Shown here one piece after another: positions 59,270 through 64,000 of a stretch of DNA of 64,000 bases. Location: contig DFEG01000040.1 in the NCBI GenBank assembly GCA_002369075.1, forward strand, positions 1 through 64,000, in the 5' to 3' direction. Below the pieces are notes generated by a model, which worked only from the letters and a program-made list of their open reading frames with translations, was not told the DNA's origin and searched no databases. Both the position numbers and the translations under genes were made by a program. Each line of letters starts with the position of its first letter. The stretch's first letter is position 1. Source of the stretch: Bacteroidales bacterium UBA3808. GTDB lineage: Bacteria > Bacteroidota > Bacteroidia > Bacteroidales > Paludibacteraceae.

Positions 59270-59441
59270 ATACTGTAGGTCTTACAGAATACTGATATTG
59301 GGTCAGGTTCCCGTGCAGATTATATGGGTGAGGGATGAGGGGAGAACGGGCGAGGGATGAGAGGACACCCCCCAACCCCCTCTCAGAGGGGGGGAGCGGT
59401 GAGGGGTGAGGAGTGAGGAGTGAGGAGTGAGGGATGAGAGG
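59269..59441. repeat. Gene-free segment with GAGTGAGG array and G/C palindrome
   Basis: No gene is seen. The segment holds GTGAGGGATGAGGGGAGAAC words, a CCCCCTCTCAGAGGGGGGG palindrome (59376-59394), and then GGTGAGGAGTGAGGAGTGAG units up to the stop codon of the ferredoxin gene. Confidence 0.8.
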
Positions 59442-60194
59442 TTAGCGGGTGAGGTCGGTCAGTTTGACGCCGGGATGTCTGTACTGGTGTGCCTTGGGAG
59501 CTGTTTTTTCTCCGACCATTATCGCCTGGTGGGGGCATGCATGGAGACAGGCGAGACAGGCGGTGCAGTGCGGTCCTATGGCGGCTTTCTCGTCCACGGT
59601 GATATTTCGCACGGGGCAGACGCGTGCGCATGTGCCGCAACCGACGCATTGCGTCTCGTTCACCGCCGGGCGGAAAGTCCGCAGCATCCACTGCTCCATC
59701 CGTTCCGTCCCCATGATCCAAGCAAGGGGGCTGAACCATGCGAAATGGAGCTTCCTGCGTCCGTTCCTGATGTCCGCGGTAATAGTGTCCAGGCGTCCGG
59801 CGAAACGTGTGAATTTCCATTTCTGGTCATTGGGGTTGCGTCCGAAGACGATGGCACTGTTATCCGGAACGCGAATCTTGTGGCTGTAGGCGAGTTCAAT
59901 CCCCTTTTCGCGCAAGAGGCGGCGTACCGTCCAGATAGCATTCCCCGCCTGTGCTCCGCATGGAATGACGACAAACACATACGCCTTCGGGTCCAGCCGC
60001 AGCCTCGGGACGAGATTACGCACGGCAGGAGGCGCGTTAAAGTCATAAGAAGGGAAGACCAGCCCGATGCGTTTCTCTGCCGTGAGATCCATACGCACCG
60101 CTTCAGTCAGCGGCATTACCGTTTCATCCGTTGCTTTAGCAATATGCCGGGCTACGGCAAGGCTGTTTCCTGTTCCTGAGAAATAAAGAATCAT
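59442..60194 (-). CDS. EFR1-family ferredoxin (flavodoxin-like + 2[4Fe-4S])
   Basis: 250 residues. The flavodoxin-like half starts 'ILYFSGTGNSLAVARHIA', the FMN phosphate loop. The C-terminal half has two ferredoxin clusters, 'CVGCGTCARVCP' and 'CTACLACLHACP'. EFR1 proteins carry electrons to unknown partners in anaerobes. It overlaps the last ABC permease gene by 4 bp, so it is the end of that operon. Confidence 0.92.
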   Translation of the reverse strand: MILYFSGTGNSLAVARHIAKATDETVMPLTEAVRMDLTAEKRIGLVFPSYDFNAPPAVRNLVPRLRLDPKAYVFVVIPCGAQAGNAIWTVRRLLREKGIELAYSHKIRVPDNSAIVFGRNPNDQKWKFTRFAGRLDTITADIRNGRRKLHFAWFSPLAWIMGTERMEQWMLRTFRPAVNETQCVGCGTCARVCPVRNITVDEKAAIGPHCTACLACLHACPHQAIMVGEKTAPKAHQYRHPGVKLTDLTR

Positions 60195-61318
60195 GAGAGT
60201 AAACGTGATTTTTTAATGCGGAATAAGATGCATGCCAAGAGGAAATAGCCTCCCGCGAGTGCCCAAAGGGCAATGTACTCCGTGCCGGTGACAGCGAGCG
60301 AGGCGCCCATGGAATTGATATGGATAAATCCGTGCGCGCCCCATGTATAGGGGATAAAATAAGACAAGTACAACCATGCATGCGGGATCATCTCCTTGGG
60401 CCATGAGATACCCGCCATGAAGAGGAAAATCAGCGAGGTGGATATCAGCAGAACCAACCCCGATTCACGGTTCCGGATAAAGACAGAGACACACAGCGAG
60501 AAAAAGATGACCGCCAGGATATACGGCACAATGAATAGCAGAATATCCCCTATTGCGCCTATATGCGGTATATTGAACAGGCGCGGGAACAAGCCGAGCA
60601 AGACCGCCGCAAGGGCATAATAAACCAGGAAATAAGCACATGACCTGCCGCAGAGAGAGCGGAAAGAGTACTGGTCGAGGCTCTCCTCCCGTGCCGTCCC
60701 TCCGAGCATACAGATACCGAAAAGCAGTGTCTGGTGAAGTATCAGTACCAAGACCGCCGGAATGAGGAAGGATCCGTAGCCTCCGGTAGGCGTGAAGAGC
60801 GCCGTCTCGGCGTACGGAGCGTCCTGTACAAGCGCCCAGGCAAACTCCTTCCCCATGCCCATCTGCTCGTAACGGTCAATCTGTATATTGCGCATGGACT
60901 CAAGCATCACCTGGTTGCAAGAGAGATAGACCGCCTTCATATACAGGAACGAAGACATGTCACAGTACAATGAAATGTGCGCCTGCCCGAGCGGATCGGC
61001 GAGCTGCCGCGCATAATCCCGCGGGAAATAGACAATCCCGTGCACTTTCTGGTCCCGGAGGAGCCGTTCCGCCTCCGCCATGGAGTTACACGAATACGCC
61101 AGTTCAATATCCGGCGATGCATTCCATTTATGGAGGAAATCGCGGCTCTCGGGCGAGTTGCTCAGGTCCACCACCGCCACCGGTACCCCAGTGATCTGTT
61201 CGTTCCAATAAACCGCCTTGTAAATCAACGGATAAGCCAGCGTGGCGACAATGAAAATCACCGTCACGCCGGGGTCTTTGAAGATCCGCTTTAACTCATT
61301 TACAAAATCACGCCACAT
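60191..61318 (-). CDS. ABC-2 type transporter permease (YhhJ-like, second)
   Basis: 375 residues. One N-terminal helix (about 18-35), a large periplasmic domain ('VAVVDLSNSPESRDFLHKWN', about 40-170), then five C-terminal helices ('MAGISWPKEMIPHAWLYLSY'). This is the ABC-2 layout found in HlyD-linked exporters. No ATPase gene is seen nearby. It lies 15 bp after the first permease. Confidence 0.88.
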   Translation of the reverse strand: MWRDFVNELKRIFKDPGVTVIFIVATLAYPLIYKAVYWNEQITGVPVAVVDLSNSPESRDFLHKWNASPDIELAYSCNSMAEAERLLRDQKVHGIVYFPRDYARQLADPLGQAHISLYCDMSSFLYMKAVYLSCNQVMLESMRNIQIDRYEQMGMGKEFAWALVQDAPYAETALFTPTGGYGSFLIPAVLVLILHQTLLFGICMLGGTAREESLDQYSFRSLCGRSCAYFLVYYALAAVLLGLFPRLFNIPHIGAIGDILLFIVPYILAVIFFSLCVSVFIRNRESGLVLLISTSLIFLFMAGISWPKEMIPHAWLYLSYFIPYTWGAHGFIHINSMGASLAVTGTEYIALWALAGGYFLLACILFRIKKSRLLS

Positions 61319-61333
61319 ATCTTCTGTACGGTT

Positions 61334-62509
61334 TTATTTCAAAGGATAGTTCATATACACAAGTGCCCTATGGAGACGGGGTGCGACGCAGAGCGAGGCG
61401 AGCATAAATCCAGTAAGGGCTAACATATTCGGCAGACTGTTCTCTATGGGTGCCGCCATGAGTGCTTCGTTGACATAAATCAGGTAATAGTGCCGCAAAG
61501 GCTCTATATAAGAGAGTGCCTTGAAAGGCGGCAACATCGCCATCTGCGGGTAAGTGAAACCCGAGAGCGAGAAGCCCAACATGGAATACAAGGCACCGAT
61601 AGAGAGGGCGTCACGCAGCGTAGGCAGCAAACCGATCATCGTGATACCCAGCGCCTCCATGGCAAAGATAAAGAGCATCAACCCGAACATGAGCCGTACG
61701 TGGCTGCCATAGACCGGAAATCCGGCAAAGCGGAAGAGAATGATATAACAGCCTACACCCAAAACCAGATAAATGACCGTATAAGGAATCAGTTTGCCGA
61801 TCATCGCGATGGTGTAATTGCCTCCGGCAGCCCTAAGCCACGCATGGGATGTGCGCGCCTTGAGTTCAAACCCGACGGCGAAAATGGTAAGCATCATACA
61901 TATCAGCCCCAAGATACCGGGCAGAATAGTGCTGACCAGATAGACCGAATAATTGCCCCAAGGGTTGGCAACCATGTGCCCCTCGATAGTCAGCGGCTGA
62001 ATACGGTGCATGATCACGTCGTCGGGCAGCCCTTTCTTTCGGAGCACCTCGCGTTGGAAGGCTCCTGAAGTGAGATTGACCATCGTCAGCATCTGTTTGT
62101 ACGCCGTATTGCCGCCCACCGTATAAGCGTTCGTAACATAAAAGTCCATCTTCGGCCGTTTGAAGTCCACGAGGTCTCTGTAGAAGCCGGAGGGGATGAC
62201 GAAGATACCATATATCCTACCCTGTTGCATAGCTTCGCGGGCTTCCGGATAGGAATTGGTGACGAGTTGAATATCGACCGAGGGCGTAGCCTGCATCTCA
62301 TGGATAAGGCGTCTGGAGATGGTTGTCTGATCCAGATCGACCACTGCAACCGGCATCTTCTCGGCACTGCCGCCCCGCATGAGGGTGAGGAAGAAGAAGG
62401 TCGAAAGCAACATGACCCCTACCGATGCAAAGAGGTATAACGGCCGCGCGAACATCATATGCAGTTCACGCTTGAGAACACGCCATATGTTTTGAAAAAT
62501 GACAGACAT
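61334..62509 (-). CDS. ABC-2 type transporter permease (YhhJ-like, first)
   Basis: 391 residues with the same layout: helix at about 23-42, periplasmic domain with 'VAVVDLDQTTISRRLIHEMQ', and five or six C-terminal helices. It shares the family but not close identity with the next gene, so the two probably form a heterodimer. It lies 44 bp after the HlyD gene, with a tandem repeat in the spacer. Confidence 0.88.
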   Translation of the reverse strand: MSVIFQNIWRVLKRELHMMFARPLYLFASVGVMLLSTFFFLTLMRGGSAEKMPVAVVDLDQTTISRRLIHEMQATPSVDIQLVTNSYPEAREAMQQGRIYGIFVIPSGFYRDLVDFKRPKMDFYVTNAYTVGGNTAYKQMLTMVNLTSGAFQREVLRKKGLPDDVIMHRIQPLTIEGHMVANPWGNYSVYLVSTILPGILGLICMMLTIFAVGFELKARTSHAWLRAAGGNYTIAMIGKLIPYTVIYLVLGVGCYIILFRFAGFPVYGSHVRLMFGLMLFIFAMEALGITMIGLLPTLRDALSIGALYSMLGFSLSGFTYPQMAMLPPFKALSYIEPLRHYYLIYVNEALMAAPIENSLPNMLALTGFMLASLCVAPRLHRALVYMNYPLK

Positions 62510-62530
62510 TTTTCTATATTAGAGACAGCG

Positions 62531-62558
62531 TCTTACGAATTACGGATTACGGGTTATT
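62531..62558. repeat. ACGAATTACGGATTACGGGT tandem repeat at the HlyD stop
   Basis: Three 8 bp words (GAATTAC GGATTAC GGGTTAT) that include the stop codon of the adaptor gene. Confidence 0.7.
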
Positions 62559-63543
62559 CGGCAACCAAGGCGGTCATTCCCGGGCGCAGGTTTGGTATAG
62601 TCACCGTAGGGCGGCATTTGACATCGAACGTACGGACATCGTAACCTCCGTTCTGCTTGGTCGAACGCCACGTAGCGTAGGTTCCCATCGCCTTGATATG
62701 CGTGACGGCAAGCGGGTACTTGACATTATTGCCGAGCGCCGGGATCGTCGCTTCCACCACACTTCCCATGGGGAAGAGGTACAACATGTCCTCGCGGACC
62801 GCGAACGTGAACCACACATCGCTCATATCGACAATAGACATCACAGGACTCCCCTGCCCCACGAGTTCTCCGACCTTCGGGAAGAGCTCTGACACCTCTC
62901 CGTCACAGGGCGAAAGGAGGTACTTCTCCGCCTCTGCGGCAGCCACTTCCTGCAATATACCATCGACTCTCGCCACCTGTGCTTCCGCGGCGGCTTTGTC
63001 CTCTTCACGTGCTCCGGAGAGCGCCATCTGGTACTGTGAGCGTGCCGCTTTGACGGTAGCTTGCGCAGCCTTGTACTGCGCCTCCACCTCGTCCCGTTTC
63101 TGTGCGGAGACCACTCCTTTGTCAAAGAGCCGCTGCACGCGCTCATAGGACTTGCGATAGATCTCCTCGCCGGCTTTGGCTTTCTGGTAGAGTTCATAGG
63201 CACCCTGTATCTGTTCCCCGCGTGCACCGTTCTTGGCTTTCTGGTTGACGGCTTCCGCCATCTCTCGCGCAGCCAGCGCCTGTGCTTTCTTCGCCTCCAC
63301 CTCCGGCGAATAGATGACGACGAGCGTGTCGCCTTTCTTCACCTGCTCACCCTCCTCATAGAGGTACATCTCAATACGTCCCGGCACTTTGCCGGACACG
63401 CGGTACTCAGCCGCCTCCGCCTCTCCCTGAATAAGCGTCTTTTCCGGGCGGAGGGCGATAATACCGACTACCGCAACAATAACGACTACTGTCAGCAATG
63501 CAATCAAGCCGAACAGCAGACTACCTTCTTTCTGGTGTTTCAT
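62554..63543 (-). CDS. HlyD-family membrane fusion protein
   Basis: 329 residues. One N-terminal membrane helix (about 11-30), then a lipoyl-like half ('GKVPGRIEMYLYEEGEQVKKGDTL'), a long helical hairpin (about 80-200) and the second lipoyl/beta-barrel part ('LLSPCDGEVSELFPKVGELV'). It bridges the inner-membrane ABC-2 permeases and a TolC-type outer-membrane channel. Confidence 0.92.
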   Translation of the reverse strand: MKHQKEGSLLFGLIALLTVVVIVAVVGIIALRPEKTLIQGEAEAAEYRVSGKVPGRIEMYLYEEGEQVKKGDTLVVIYSPEVEAKKAQALAAREMAEAVNQKAKNGARGEQIQGAYELYQKAKAGEEIYRKSYERVQRLFDKGVVSAQKRDEVEAQYKAAQATVKAARSQYQMALSGAREEDKAAAEAQVARVDGILQEVAAAEAEKYLLSPCDGEVSELFPKVGELVGQGSPVMSIVDMSDVWFTFAVREDMLYLFPMGSVVEATIPALGNNVKYPLAVTHIKAMGTYATWRSTKQNGGYDVRTFDVKCRPTVTIPNLRPGMTALVAE

Positions 63544-63544
63544 A

Positions 63545-64000
63545 TTACAATTTACCTAAATACTTACGAAGTTGTGTTTCCGTTGTTTTCGCTTCAGCCT
63601 CTGCGTCCACGAGATCGGTAGCAGCCGCCAGCCACGCCGTCTGCGCCTGCATGAGCTCGGAGGAGGTGATCATGCCGGCATCGTACGACTCCTGCGCCAT
63701 ACGGAGCACCTCCGCCGCATTGTTGCAGGTCAACCGCGCGAGCGCAATTTTCTGCTGCGCTTCCGCTAATTTCTGGTTCGCCTGCGTAGTCTGGAGTGTC
63801 AGCAGCGCCCGCGTCTCCTCGGTCTTGAGCTCGACCGCTTTGGCAGCGTGTTTGGCGGCTTTGTAACGGAGAATATCATCCGCATGCGCAATCGGCACAT
63901 TGACGACCACACCTGCCGAGAAGAACCCTTTTCCGTCCCATTTGCTGCTAAATCCGTTATCCACATTCGGGTTGGTGTAGATATATCCGGCGGAGGCTAC
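63545..64000 (-). CDS. Partial TolC-family outer-membrane efflux protein
   Basis: The gene enters from the right edge; 152 C-terminal residues are visible. The barrel strand 'SAGYIYTNPNVDNGF ... FFSAGVVVNVPI' and the helix pair with 'AAEVLRMAQESYDAGMITSS' are typical of the second OEP repeat. It starts beyond the window and ends 1 bp before the HlyD gene, so channel, adaptor and permeases form one operon. Confidence 0.9.
   Translation of the reverse strand, partial: VASAGYIYTNPNVDNGFSSKWDGKGFFSAGVVVNVPIAHADDILRYKAAKHAAKAVELKTEETRALLTLQTTQANQKLAEAQQKIALARLTCNNAAEVLRMAQESYDAGMITSSELMQAQTAWLAAATDLVDAEAEAKTTETQLRKYLGKL

Overview
The window reads as chromosomal DNA of an uncultured-type gut member of the Bacteroidales. 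The support is direct: SusC/SusD pairs, many lipoproteins, Bacteroidetes promoters with a TAnnTTTG -7 box, Bacteroidales-restricted families (DUF4296, DUF4837, DUF4960) and the typical lspA-DUF4296 order. G+C is close to 50 % over most of the window and visibly lower from about 40.8 to 47.6 kb. I see no rRNA, tRNA, CRISPR array, transposase or phage gene.

Layout. (1) 1-8.2 kb: a polysaccharide utilisation locus, probably for fructan: a GH32-like enzyme cut by the window edge, a DUF4960 glycan-binding lipoprotein, SusD, SusC, and a membrane regulator that joins a sugar-binding domain straight to an AraC DNA-binding domain. (2) 8.3-10.9 kb: metK behind a SAM-II-type riboswitch and terminator, then holA. 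(3) 10.9-26.9 kb, all on the minus strand with overlapping ends: DUF177, rpmF, an RluB-type synthase, an MMPL exporter, a glycan-building set (sugar transferase, GT-C proteins, ATP-grasp enzyme, ArnC-like transferase, PglD-like acetyltransferase, two ArnE/F-like half flippases, WecE-like aminotransferase), then lspA and DUF4296. (4) 27.6-30.4 kb: Crp/Fnr and AraC regulators and a DUF4837 lipoprotein. (5) 30.4-37.7 kb: an operon with a secreted protein, a DPP-IV-like peptidase, a ROK kinase, a deacetylase, an Ig-like lipoprotein and PnuC. (6) 37.8-39.6 kb: an RluA-type synthase and DUF456. (7) 39.7-50.7 kb: a second glycan cluster (WecB, DUF354, a phosphatidylserine-decarboxylase-like protein, an ATP-grasp ligase, two FemAB proteins around a deacetylase, GT4, GT-C, GNAT, HAD). 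(8) 50.7-59.1 kb: recR, a short Rel-type protein, a membrane-anchored unknown, rsmD, manA, a YitT protein, lysC, ribH and a TPR protein. (9) 59.4-64 kb: an EFR1 ferredoxin, two ABC-2 permeases, an HlyD adaptor and a cut-off TolC-type protein.

Three things stand out. First, more than 30 small clusters of degenerate 6-11 bp tandem words lie between genes and also inside genes, in frame (metK, holA, recR, lysC, rsmD, rluA, a DPP peptidase, a FemAB protein, the PUL regulator and others), sometimes forming the start or stop codon. Second, ten promoters share an extended element TTTGCATATGTCAA placed 22-23 bp before TAnnTTTG, and two divergent gene pairs share one copy of it. Third, the second glycan cluster contains a phosphatidylserine-decarboxylase-like enzyme next to an ATP-grasp ligase and two FemAB proteins, which suggests an aminoacyl or amine modification of a lipid-linked glycan.
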